From assembly GCF_019024325.1 (NCBI RefSeq), contig NZ_JAFNJS010000001.1:124001-188000 (forward strand): a DNA stretch of 64,000 bases. The letters are read 5' to 3'. This DNA is from Falsiroseomonas tokyonensis. Lineage in GTDB: Bacteria; Pseudomonadota; Alphaproteobacteria; Acetobacterales; Acetobacteraceae. This document shows, one piece after another, positions 53,769 to 62,207 of the stretch (positions are counted from its first letter, which is position 1; every line of letters begins with the position of its first letter). The notes below the pieces were generated by a model. It ran no database searches, had not been told where the DNA came from, and saw only the letters and a program-made list of their open reading frames with translations. A program made the position numbers and the translations under genes.

Positions 53769-54362
53769 GTGACCCCGGCCATCTTCGCCGACCTGCAGCA
53801 CCGCCATGCGGAACCGCATCGCGCCTGGCATGACTGGGCGCGCATCTCCGCCATGCTGGCCATGGCGGAGGAGGTTTCCCATGCGCTGGCGGACAAGCCG
53901 GCCTTCATCCTGGCAATCCTGTTCCACACCGCCGTCTTCGACCGCGCCAATCCGCAGGCGGAGGCCGAGAGCATCCGCGTGATGCACCGCCACCTCGGCC
54001 GGATCCTGCCGCCGCCCATGCTGGCGCGGGCAGAGGCGCTTATCCATGCCGTGCTGCGCCAGGAATTGCCGGAGGCCGAGGATCCGGGCCTGCGCGCCGA
54101 TGCGGCCCTGCTGCTCGACATGGACCAGGCCGTCCTCGGCGACCCACCCGCGCGCTTCGAGGCCTTCGAGGCCGCGAACCGCCGCGAATACGCGCATCTG
54201 CCGGAAGATCGCTACCGCGCCGGCCGCATCGCCGCGCTGCAGATGCTGCTCTGGTGCGACCGCATCTACCACACGGACCGCTTCTTCCTGGAACGCGAGA
54301 AGCGGGCGCGGCGCAATATCGCCGACGCCCTGCGGCAGCTGGGTGCCGACGGCATATTGTAG
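53769..54362 (+). CDS. COG4339-like HD-superfamily protein with altered HD motif
   Basis: 197 residues from GTG. Overall pattern HAEPHRAWHDWARISAMLAM, then AILFHTAVFDRANPQAEAESI and LLLDMDQAVLGD with YAHLPEDRYRAGRIAALQMLL matches predicted metal-dependent HD phosphohydrolases (COG4339). In the family the second motif is usually FHDAVYD; here it reads FHTAVFD, with the HD Asp replaced by Thr (His53-Thr54), and the first His-x-x-His-I region reads WARI. The metal site is therefore probably incomplete. The substrate in the family is unknown. Confidence 0.78.
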   Translation: MTPAIFADLQHRHAEPHRAWHDWARISAMLAMAEEVSHALADKPAFILAILFHTAVFDRANPQAEAESIRVMHRHLGRILPPPMLARAEALIHAVLRQELPEAEDPGLRADAALLLDMDQAVLGDPPARFEAFEAANRREYAHLPEDRYRAGRIAALQMLLWCDRIYHTDRFFLEREKRARRNIADALRQLGADGIL

Positions 54363-54414
54363 AAGTAAAGTTTCTTGCATATCTTGCCCTCACCCTTTCG
54401 TGAGCGGCGCCAGC

Positions 54415-56985
54415 ATGGCCTACCCAATCGTCTCGGTCGGCTCCCAGTTCCTGGATATCGCGGAAGGCGACGGCGGCAGCCGGCTTCTCGGATTCACCAT
54501 CCTCCTCTCCGCCGCGGCGACCGAGGAGGTGACGGTCGCCTTCGAGACCGCGGATCTCAACGCTCTGGCCGGGCTGGACTACCAGGCGCAGCAGGGCCTG
54601 CTGCGCTTTGCGCCGGGCGAAACCGGCAAGAGCGTCTCCATCCGGATCCTGGGCGACACGGCCTATGAGGCGGATGAGAGCTTCCTGCTCAACCTGCAGC
54701 AGGTCACCGGCCCGGCGGCGCTTTCCTTCACGGCGGCCAGCGCCGTCGGCACCATCTTGAACGACGATGCGCCGCCGCTGCCCACCGTCGCCTTCGCATC
54801 CGGCTGGCCCGATATCGCGGAAGGCGATTCCGGCCGCAGCCTGGTGGAATTCACCGTCCGCCTTTCCACCGCCGCCGCCACGACCGTGCGCGTTGCCTAT
54901 TCCACGGCCGATGGAAGCGCCCTGGCCGGCACGGATTACGAGGCGCAATCGGGCGTCCTGGTCTTCGCGGCGGGCGAGACGACGAAGACCATCCAGGTGC
55001 CGGTCCTGGGCGACCGGGTCTATGAGCCGCATGAATCCTTCTTCCTGCGGCTGGATGGCGTCACCGGCGGCGCGGTGCTCGCCAATTCCGGCACCGTCTC
55101 CATTCCCACGATCCGCAACGACGATGCGCCGCCGCTGCCCACCGTCTCGCTGACGCCGCAATATCCGGAGGTGGTGGAAGGCGATGCGGGGCAGACCCGC
55201 CTGACCTTCACCGTGCAGCTCTCCGCCGCGGCGGCCCAGCCCGTGAGCGTCACCTATTCCACCGCCGATGGGCTGGCGAAGGCCGGGCTCGACTACCTGG
55301 CCAGCAGCGGCACGCTGACCTTCGCCATCGGCGAGACCAGCAAGACCTTCAGCGTCGCCATCCTCGGCGACCTCTCCTACGAGGCAGACGAATCCTTCTT
55401 CGTGCAGCTGGACCGCGTGCAGGGCGGCGCGGTGGCCGCCAATGCGGGCACGGCCACGGTGGCCACCATCCTGGATGACGACCTTCCGGGCCCGTCCCGC
55501 CTTTCGATCGTCCCCCAGCTGGTGGAGAGGGCGGAAGGCAGCGGGGTCGGCGTTTCCGTCTTCACCTATCGGGTCACCCGCGGTGGCGACCTCTCCGGCG
55601 CCAGCAGCGTGGACTGGGCGGTGCGCGGCAGCGGCGCGCAGGCGGCGGATGCGGCGGATTTCCTGGGCGGCGTCCTGCCCTCGGGCAGCCTGACCTTTGC
55701 AGCCGGAGAGGCGGAGCAGCTGATCCGGCTGCGCGTGCTGCGCGACACCCAGGTGGAAGGCGACGAGGCCTTCACCCTGTCCCTGTCCCGGCCGCGCGGC
55801 GCGGAGATCGCCGACGGCGAGGCCAGTGGCCTGATCCGCAACGACGATGCCGCCCTGGCGCGGCTTTCCATCCTCGGCACGGCCACGGACTTGGCGGAGG
55901 GCACCGGCTCCGGCCTTCGCGTCTTCACCTATGTCGTGACGCGCAGCGACGATCTTTCGCAGGCGCTGCAGGCCGGCTGGTCGGTGACGGGCAGTGGCCC
56001 GGTGGCGGCCCAGGCGGCGGATTTCGCGGATGGCGTCCTGCCCTCCGGCAGCCTCGCCTTCGCCCCCGGCCAAGCGGAGCAGACCGTCAAGGTGCGGGTG
56101 CTGCGGGATGCGGTGCCGGAGGCCGATGAGCATTTCACCATCAGCCTTTCCGCCCCCGCAGGCGTCAGCCTCGGCACCGCGACGGCCAGCGGCATCATCC
56201 GCGACGACGACGCCCTCCCATCCAGCTTCGCCCTGGCGGCCGAGGTCGCCGACCGCGCCGAGGGCACGGGCAGCGGGGTCAGCGTCTTCAGCTATGCGGT
56301 GACGCGCAGCGGCGATCTTTCGGGCCCGGCGCGGCTGGACTGGACGGTGCAGGGTGCCGGGGCGCAGGCGGCCTCGGCCGCGGATTTCCTGGGCGACGTG
56401 CTGCCGGCCGGCAGCCTGACCTTCGCGGCCGGGGAAGCTTCGCAGCTCATCAAGATCCGCGTGCTGCGCGATGCGGTGGCGGAGGCGGATGAAGGCTTCA
56501 CCCTGATCGCCCGCCCGGCCGGCGGCGGCCAGTCCCTCACGGCCCAGGGCGTGATCCGCGATGACGATGCCGCGCCCCGCGGCAGCCTGTCCCTCGCGGG
56601 CGAGATCACCGACCGCGGCGAGGGCACCGGCAGCGGCGTCAGCGTCTTCTCCTATATCGTCACCCGCGGCGGCGATGTTTCGGGGGCCGGCCAGGCCGCC
56701 TGGTCGGTGCGCGGCCATGGGCCGCAGGCCGCGGATGCCGCGGACTTTCTCGGCGGCGTGCTGCCCGGCGGCACGGTCAGTTTCGCCGCGGGGCAGACGG
56801 AGCAGCTCATCAAGGTCCGCGTGCTGCGCGATGCGGCGCCTGAGGCGGATGAGGGTTTCGCGCTGACCCTCGGCAGCCCCTCCGCCGGCCTCGCCATCCT
56901 GGAAGGCACCGCCTTCGGCACCATCCGCAACGACGACATGGCGCCCGGCCTCGCCAGCCTCTCCGACCATCTGCTGATCGGCTAA
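54415..56985 (+). CDS. Large Calx-beta repeat protein
   Basis: 856 residues made almost entirely of seven Calx-beta repeats of about 120 residues, each ending in an I-x-(N/D)DD calcium-binding motif (ILNDDAP, IRNDDAP, ILDDDLP, IRNDDAA, IRDDDAL, IRDDDAA, IRNDDMA). Repeats 1-3 carry STADG and GETTKTI-type motifs; repeats 4-7 carry AEGTGSG, VTR.GDLS and ADFLGGVLPSG motifs, a second subfamily. There is no signal peptide, transmembrane helix or RTX nonapeptide. Calx-beta repeats bind calcium in adhesins. ATG 54415 or GTG 54400 could start it. The long antisense frame is ignored. Confidence 0.85.
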   Translation: MAYPIVSVGSQFLDIAEGDGGSRLLGFTILLSAAATEEVTVAFETADLNALAGLDYQAQQGLLRFAPGETGKSVSIRILGDTAYEADESFLLNLQQVTGPAALSFTAASAVGTILNDDAPPLPTVAFASGWPDIAEGDSGRSLVEFTVRLSTAAATTVRVAYSTADGSALAGTDYEAQSGVLVFAAGETTKTIQVPVLGDRVYEPHESFFLRLDGVTGGAVLANSGTVSIPTIRNDDAPPLPTVSLTPQYPEVVEGDAGQTRLTFTVQLSAAAAQPVSVTYSTADGLAKAGLDYLASSGTLTFAIGETSKTFSVAILGDLSYEADESFFVQLDRVQGGAVAANAGTATVATILDDDLPGPSRLSIVPQLVERAEGSGVGVSVFTYRVTRGGDLSGASSVDWAVRGSGAQAADAADFLGGVLPSGSLTFAAGEAEQLIRLRVLRDTQVEGDEAFTLSLSRPRGAEIADGEASGLIRNDDAALARLSILGTATDLAEGTGSGLRVFTYVVTRSDDLSQALQAGWSVTGSGPVAAQAADFADGVLPSGSLAFAPGQAEQTVKVRVLRDAVPEADEHFTISLSAPAGVSLGTATASGIIRDDDALPSSFALAAEVADRAEGTGSGVSVFSYAVTRSGDLSGPARLDWTVQGAGAQAASAADFLGDVLPAGSLTFAAGEASQLIKIRVLRDAVAEADEGFTLIARPAGGGQSLTAQGVIRDDDAAPRGSLSLAGEITDRGEGTGSGVSVFSYIVTRGGDVSGAGQAAWSVRGHGPQAADAADFLGGVLPGGTVSFAAGQTEQLIKVRVLRDAAPEADEGFALTLGSPSAGLAILEGTAFGTIRNDDMAPGLASLSDHLLIG

Positions 56986-57032
56986 AGCACTATCGGTTCA
57001 CACTGAATCAGGGTGAACCGATTTCGTGCTTT
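56984..57032. terminator. Large hairpin 1 after the Calx-beta gene
   Basis: AAAGCAC plus ATCGGTTCAC (56984-57001) pairs with GTGAACCGAT plus GTGCTTT (57013-57032): 17 bp interrupted by small unpaired bases, with an 11-base loop. The TAA stop codon (56983-56985) forms part of the left arm. The repeat is bidirectional and lies between convergent genes. Confidence 0.8.
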
Positions 57033-57047
57033 AGAAACAATAGCTTC

Positions 57048-57087
57048 TACAGCACGAGATCTGTCCATTCGGACAGATCGTGCTGTA
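57048..57087. terminator. Large hairpin 2 before the AI-2E permease gene
   Basis: TACAGCACG (57048-57056), two-base bulge, ATCTGTCC (57059-57066), loop ATTC, GGACAGAT (57071-57078), CGTGCTGTA (57079-57087). Stem of 17 bp with a 2-nt bulge. It ends 10 bases before the stop of the minus-strand permease gene, and with hairpin 1 it forms a back-to-back terminator. Confidence 0.82.
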
Positions 57088-57096
57088 GCCGCTGCT

Positions 57097-58983
57097 TCAG
57101 GCGGCGGGCTCCGCCGCTACCGCCGGGGCCAGGCGCAGCGCCGCCCGCGCCACATCGGCCAGCCGGCCCTCCACCGCCAGCGCCCCTTCCTCCCGCAGTG
57201 AATCGGGCAGGCGGCCCTCGGCGGTGACGCCGACCACCAGGGCGCAGACCTGCGCCTGCGGGAAGCGGCGGCGCAGCCGGCGCAGCAGGTAGCGGGAGGC
57301 GGCGGCGGAGGCGCCGCCCTCGATGGTGCAGAACCAGGCCTGGCGCACCGCCTCCGGCTCCAGCCCCACCAGGTCGCCGCCGCGCAGCAGCTCGGCCGGG
57401 GCGGCCACGGCGCCCATCCCGCGCTTGCGCAGCAGCTGCGCCAGCATGCCCGCCGCGGCCTCGTCGAAGGGGCCACGGCCGGCCAGGCAGATGACGGAGC
57501 CTGGCGGCACCAGCACCTCCGGCGGCGGCGGCGGATCCGCCGGGCGGCTGGCTTCCTCCGCCTCGTCCAGCTCGGCCGGCGCGGCCTGCGGCGGGCGGTC
57601 GTCCTCGACCTCCTCCTCCAGATCCTCGATCAGGGCGGCGACGCGGGCCCGCAGCGCCGTCAGCCGTTCCGGCGCGAAGCTGCCGCGCAGCGCATCGGCC
57701 TGGGCCATCGCCAGCGCCGGCAGCGCCACCTCGTCGTAATAGTCGGACAGCCGCTTCTCCCGCAGCACGTCGTCGGCCTGCTCCTCCAGCGCATCGGCAT
57801 CGGCGGCCAGGGCGCGCTGGTAGAAGGTCTCGGGCGGGTCGAGCGGCGGCCGGTCGCCGAGCGCGACCTCGAGGAATTCGAACTGCTTCACATGCCGCCC
57901 CAGCACCACCAGGCAGACGGTCAGCGGCACCGCCACCAGCAGCCCGATCGGGCCCCAGAGCCAGGTCCAGAAGGTGGCGGCCGCCACCACCGCGATGGGG
58001 GAAAGGCCGGTGGAATGGCCGAAGACCATCGGCTCCAGCACATGGCCCATCAGCGCCTCGCTGATGGCAAACAGCACCAGCACCATCAGCGGGATGCTCC
58101 AGCCCGGATCGACCGCCAGCGCCAGCAACAGCGGGAAGCCCACCGCGACGAAGGTGCCGACAAAGGGCACGAAGCGCATCAGCCCGGCGACAATGCCCCA
58201 GAGCGCCGGCTGCGGCACGCCGATGAAGAACAGCGCGATGGTGATGAAGACGCCGAAGGCCGCGTTCATCGCCGTCTGCGCCAGGAAGAAGCGGGACAGG
58301 CGATAGGCCGCGTCGTCCATCGCCGCCATGGTGCGGTGCAGGTCGCCGGCGCCGACCAGGCGGATCACCCGGTCGCGCAGATCCTCGCGGTACAGCAGCA
58401 CGAAGATCACCAGCACCACAACGATGCCGAAGGTGGCCAGCGGATAGAGCAGCGGCTGCAGCACGTTCTGCAGCAGCTCGAAGGGCTTCGGGTCCGGCAG
58501 CCGGACCTCCACCGGCAGCGGCCGCACCGCATCCGCATTCAGCGAGGGCACCGGCTGCGGTGCCGCGCGCTCCGCCCCCGCGGCAAGGCCGCGCAGCATC
58601 TCCTGCGCCCGTTCCACCAGCCCGCCGCTGGCATTGACCGAGGCCAGCTTGCGCGACAGCTCGTACTGGTACAGCGGGATGTCGCTCGCCAGCTCCGCCA
58701 GCTGCCGGCCCATCACCAGGCCCAGCATGCCGATCACGGCGACCGCGGCCAGCACCGCCAGCAACACGCCGGGGACGCGGGGGATGCCGATGCGCCGCAG
58801 GGCGCGGGCGATCGGCGCCAGCACGAAGGACAGCAGTACGGCCAGCGCCAGCGGCACCAGCAGGTCGCGCGCGAAATACAGCACCGCGATGACCACCAGC
58901 GCGGCCTGGGCGATGGCGGCGCCACTCTGCGGCACGCCGGCGGCGCTGACGCCGCGATGGGCGGCGGGCGGGAATTCGGGCAT
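57097..58983 (-). CDS. AI-2E/PerM-family permease with C-terminal soluble extension
   Basis: 628 residues. The first ~370 hold about eight membrane helices typical of AI-2E_transport (PF01594): VLLSFVLAPIARALRRIGIPRVPGVLLA, FVLLYREDLRDRVIRL, FVPFVGTFVAVGFPLLLA, LEPMVFGHSTGLSPIAVVAAATFW. After that comes an acidic linker (EDLEEEVEDDRPPQ) and a soluble ~110-residue domain (SVICLAGRGPFDEAAAGMLAQLLRKRG...) with a Rossmann-like start. Such tails are known in some alphaproteobacterial members but are not characterised. ATG 58983 is preferred over GTG 59046. Substrate unknown. Confidence 0.85.
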   Translation of the reverse strand: MPEFPPAAHRGVSAAGVPQSGAAIAQAALVVIAVLYFARDLLVPLALAVLLSFVLAPIARALRRIGIPRVPGVLLAVLAAVAVIGMLGLVMGRQLAELASDIPLYQYELSRKLASVNASGGLVERAQEMLRGLAAGAERAAPQPVPSLNADAVRPLPVEVRLPDPKPFELLQNVLQPLLYPLATFGIVVVLVIFVLLYREDLRDRVIRLVGAGDLHRTMAAMDDAAYRLSRFFLAQTAMNAAFGVFITIALFFIGVPQPALWGIVAGLMRFVPFVGTFVAVGFPLLLALAVDPGWSIPLMVLVLFAISEALMGHVLEPMVFGHSTGLSPIAVVAAATFWTWLWGPIGLLVAVPLTVCLVVLGRHVKQFEFLEVALGDRPPLDPPETFYQRALAADADALEEQADDVLREKRLSDYYDEVALPALAMAQADALRGSFAPERLTALRARVAALIEDLEEEVEDDRPPQAAPAELDEAEEASRPADPPPPPEVLVPPGSVICLAGRGPFDEAAAGMLAQLLRKRGMGAVAAPAELLRGGDLVGLEPEAVRQAWFCTIEGGASAAASRYLLRRLRRRFPQAQVCALVVGVTAEGRLPDSLREEGALAVEGRLADVARAALRLAPAVAAEPAA

Positions 58984-59122
58984 GCGGTTGGTGGTCCTCG
59001 GGGCGGTGTCCTGATCCGGAACGCGGGCGCACCGGTCCTGGTTCACTCGGACCGGTCTTTCACCGATGGCTTTCCGGCGCGGCGCATTGCGCTACCCTGG
59101 CAGGCCCCCTACCGGACCCCGC

Positions 59123-60067
59123 ATGCCCGCCTTGACCGAGACCGCCCCGCCCCTTCGCGCGTCCCAGATCCCGCCGCAGGACCAGCCCGTCCCCCCCGGC
59201 TATGCCGCCGGCGCGCCGGCGCCCTGGTGGCTGAAACTGGCCGTGAAGCTGGCGCTGGGCGCCCTGCCGGTGCCGGCGCGGGCTTGGCGCGCGCTGGGCC
59301 TGCGCCGCCATTCCTTCGCGGCACTCGATCCCGGTCGGCTGGTGGCGCCGCTGCAATGGCGCATGGACCGCTTCCGGACCCTGTCCGGCCGCGCCCCGCG
59401 ATCGGTGCTGGAGGTCGGGCCCGGATCGATGGTGCTGCGCGCCCCGATCGCGGCCGCGCTTGGCCTGGGTCCGATCTGGTACCTGGATGTGGAGGATGCC
59501 GCGCCGCAGGACCTCGCCCCCTATCGCGCCGCGGCGGAAGCCGCCCGCCAGGCCGGCCTTACGCCGCCCGACCTCTCCGCCTGCCGGAACAGGGCGGAGG
59601 TGCTGGCCGCCTGCGGCGCCCGGCTGCTGGTCGGCGGGCCGGAGGCACTGGCCGCGGTCCCGGCGGGCTCCGTCGATCTGGCTTTCTCCGAGGTGGCGCT
59701 GGAGCATGTGCGGCGGGACGCGCTGGCCCCGCTGCTCGCGGCACTGCGGCGGGTGACGGCACCGGGCGGGCTCGGCCTGCATGCGGTGGATTTCCACGAC
59801 CATCTGGGCGGAGGGCTGCGCCACCTGTCCTTCGGCCCGCGCTTCTGGGAAGGGCCGGCGGTGGCCCGCGCCGGGCTCTATTGCAACCAGCTGGGCCTTT
59901 CCGAATTCCTGGCCGCCTTCGCCGCCGCCGGCTTTGCCGCCCGCGCCAGCCATCGGCTGGTCTGGGAATTGCCGCCGGTGCCGCCGGGCGGGGTGCATCC
60001 GGCGCTGGGCCGGGCGCCGGAGGATGACCGCATCTGCCACGCGGCGCTGGAGGTGACGCCGGCCTGA
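59123..60067 (+). CDS. Class I SAM-dependent methyltransferase-like protein
   Basis: 314 residues. SAM motif I SVLEVGPGSMVLRAPIAAALG (GxGS), motif with PAGSVDLAFSEVALEHVRRDALAPLLAALRRVTAPGG (acidic DLAFSEVALEHV as in methyltransf_11/25). N-terminal region has a hydrophobic patch but no clear membrane helix. ATG 59123 is chosen; an upstream extension is possible. Substrate unknown; nearby genes do not suggest one. Confidence 0.75.
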   Translation: MPALTETAPPLRASQIPPQDQPVPPGYAAGAPAPWWLKLAVKLALGALPVPARAWRALGLRRHSFAALDPGRLVAPLQWRMDRFRTLSGRAPRSVLEVGPGSMVLRAPIAAALGLGPIWYLDVEDAAPQDLAPYRAAAEAARQAGLTPPDLSACRNRAEVLAACGARLLVGGPEALAAVPAGSVDLAFSEVALEHVRRDALAPLLAALRRVTAPGGLGLHAVDFHDHLGGGLRHLSFGPRFWEGPAVARAGLYCNQLGLSEFLAAFAAAGFAARASHRLVWELPPVPPGGVHPALGRAPEDDRICHAALEVTPA

Positions 60068-60155
60068 CCCGCGACCGGAACGGATTCTTCTGTCCCGGGC
60101 GCCGCCTCTGCTGCCACTCTCCCGCCGCGCATCAAGACGCAGGATGGGAGGTTTC

Positions 60156-61124
60156 ATGCTTCGCCGCCGTCACGTCCTCGGCCTCGCCGCCGCGATGCTG
60201 CCCCTCGGGGCGCATGGACAAAGCTTTCCGGACCGCAACCCGCGCTACATCGTCCCCTTCCCGCCCGGCGGGCTGACCGACATCATGGCCCGGCTGGTGG
60301 CGCAGCGCCTGGGCGAGGCCTGGGGCCGTGCCGTGGTCATCGACAACCGCGCCGGCGGCAATGCGCTGATCGGCGCCGACCTGGCGGCCAAGGCGGAGCC
60401 GGATGGGCATACGCTGCTGGCCATCACCCTGACCCATGCGGTGAACGCCACCATGTTCCCCGCCGCGCCCTACGATTTTCGGCGCGCCTTTTCCGTGATC
60501 TCCGTACTCGGCTCGCTGCCGCTGGCGGTGGTGGTGAATGCCGAGAAGAGCCCGGCGCGGGACCTCGCCGGGCTGGTGGCGCTGGCGCGGGAGCGCAGGC
60601 TGAATGGCGGGTCCTCCGGCACCGGCTCCCCGCCGCATCTCGGGCTGGAGCTGTTCCGCCGCGTGGCCCGCGCCGGGGACAATATCGTGCACGTGCCCTA
60701 TCGCGGCGGCGCCCCCTCCGTCACCGACCTTGCCGGCGGCAGCCTCGACATGATGGTCTCCAACCTGCCCGAATGCCTGGCGCAGATCCGTGGCGGGCGG
60801 CTGCGGGCGCTGGCGGTCACCAGTGCGGAGCGCCACCCGCTGGTGCCCGATGTGCCGACGGTGCGGGAGGCCGGGCTGCCGGAGCTGGAGATCACCAACT
60901 GGACCGCGGTGCTGACCCAGGCCGCCGTGCCGCCCGCCATCCTCGCCCGGCTGGAACGCGACGTGCTGGCCGCCATCCACCACCCGGAGACCACGCGGCG
61001 CGCCCAGGAGGGCGGCTTCCAGGTGCTCGGCTGGGACAGCGCGCGCTCCACCCAGTTCGTCCGGGCCGAGACGGATCGCTGGGCCACCCTTGTCACGGAA
61101 GCCGGGATCAAGCCGGATGCGTGA
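60156..61124 (+). CDS. Bug/TctC-family periplasmic substrate-binding protein
   Basis: 322 residues. Signal peptide with twin arginine (LRRRHVLGLAAAMLPLGAHGQ); motifs YIVPFPPGGLTDIMARLVAQRL, IDNRAGGNALIGADLAAKAEPDG, LNGGSSGTGSPPHLGLELFRR and LRALAVTSAERHPLVPDVPTVREAG. GGGAGG just upstream fixes ATG 60156. It ends where the Ldh2 gene begins or overlaps, suggesting the oxidised hydroxyacid substrate is imported through this receptor. Confidence 0.92.
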   Translation: MLRRRHVLGLAAAMLPLGAHGQSFPDRNPRYIVPFPPGGLTDIMARLVAQRLGEAWGRAVVIDNRAGGNALIGADLAAKAEPDGHTLLAITLTHAVNATMFPAAPYDFRRAFSVISVLGSLPLAVVVNAEKSPARDLAGLVALARERRLNGGSSGTGSPPHLGLELFRRVARAGDNIVHVPYRGGAPSVTDLAGGSLDMMVSNLPECLAQIRGGRLRALAVTSAERHPLVPDVPTVREAGLPELEITNWTAVLTQAAVPPAILARLERDVLAAIHHPETTRRAQEGGFQVLGWDSARSTQFVRAETDRWATLVTEAGIKPDA

Positions 61125-61147
61125 AACCTCCGGATGAGCCCGCCCCC

Positions 61148-62167
61148 ATGCCGCGCCTGACCCTCGCCGAAGCCCAAGACCTCGCCACCGCGGCGCTGGC
61201 CGCCGCCGGCGCCAATCCCGAGATGGCGCGGCTGACCGCCCAGGCGCTGGTGGCCGCCGAGGCCGAGGGCCAGGGTGGCCATGGCCTGTCCCGCGTGCCG
61301 CAATATGCCGGCTTCCTCGCCAATGGCCGGGCCGATGGCAACGCCATCCCCGCGATCCTTGCCGAACGCGGCGGTGCGGCGCTGATCGATGCGCGGCACG
61401 GCCTGGCCTATCCGGCGCTCGACCTCGCGCTGCGGGAGGCCGCCGCGCGCGCGCGCAGGAATGGCGTGGCCTTCCTCGGCATCACCAACAGCCACCATGC
61501 CGGCGCCATGGGCCTGCCGGTGGCGGCGCTGGCCCGGCAGGGCCTCGTCGCGCTGGCCTTCACCAATTCCCCGGCCGCCATGCCCGTGCCGGGTGGCCGC
61601 CGCCCGCTGATGGGCACAAACCCCGTCGCCGCCGCCTTCCCGCGCCGCGACGCCGCCCCCCTGGTCATCGACATGGCCCTGTCCGAGGTCGCCCGCGGCA
61701 AGATCATGCTGGCCGCCAAGGCCGGGAAGAAGATCCCGCTCGGCTGGGCGCTGGACGCGGAGGGCAACCCGACCACCGACCCCAACGCGGCGCTGGATGG
61801 CGCCATGCTGGCCATGGGCGGCGCCAAGGGCGCGCTGCTGGCCCTGGTCGTCGAACTGCTCTGCTGCGCCCTGACCGGCGCCGCCTTCGGCTTCGAGGCG
61901 GACAGCTTCTTCGCCGCCGAGGGCAATCGCCCCCGCCTCGGCCACGCGCTGCTGGCGATCGACCCCGGCGCGCTGGCCGGGGAGGCCGGCTTCGCCGATC
62001 GGCTGGAATTCCTGCTGGCCGCCATGCAGGGCGACCCCGGCGTGCGCCTGCCCGGCAGCCGCCGCGCCGGCCTCGCGGCCCATGCGGCGGCCGATGGGCT
62101 GGAGGTGCCGGAGGCCCTGCTCGCCCAGCTGCAGGCCCTGGCCGCCAAAAGCGCGAAGGTGGCATAG
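61148..62167 (+). CDS. Ldh2/malate-lactate dehydrogenase-family oxidoreductase
   Basis: 339 residues, NAD(P)-dependent type-2 malate/L-lactate/ureidoglycolate dehydrogenase family. Motifs: EGQGGHGLSRVPQY (His45), ITNSHHAGAMGLPVAALARQGLVAL (catalytic His116), NSPAAMPVPGGRRPLMGTNPVAAAFP, and DMALSEVARGKI. ATG 61148 matches the family N-terminus MPRLTLAEAQDL. A GTG at 61121 overlaps the upstream Bug stop (GTGA) and could be used instead. The pair Bug receptor plus Ldh2 suggests uptake and oxidation of a 2-hydroxyacid. Confidence 0.85.
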   Translation: MPRLTLAEAQDLATAALAAAGANPEMARLTAQALVAAEAEGQGGHGLSRVPQYAGFLANGRADGNAIPAILAERGGAALIDARHGLAYPALDLALREAAARARRNGVAFLGITNSHHAGAMGLPVAALARQGLVALAFTNSPAAMPVPGGRRPLMGTNPVAAAFPRRDAAPLVIDMALSEVARGKIMLAAKAGKKIPLGWALDAEGNPTTDPNAALDGAMLAMGGAKGALLALVVELLCCALTGAAFGFEADSFFAAEGNRPRLGHALLAIDPGALAGEAGFADRLEFLLAAMQGDPGVRLPGSRRAGLAAHAAADGLEVPEALLAQLQALAAKSAKVA

Positions 62168-62207
62168 TTTCCGGCCCCCGGCGCAACACGCAGCAGGACC
62201 CCACCCC

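Noticed and set aside
54040-56970. A 976-codon open frame antisense to the Calx-beta gene
   Set aside because: Composition is an artefact of periodic high-GC repeat DNA; it lacks a signal or recognisable domain, and the sense frame shows Calx-beta motifs.
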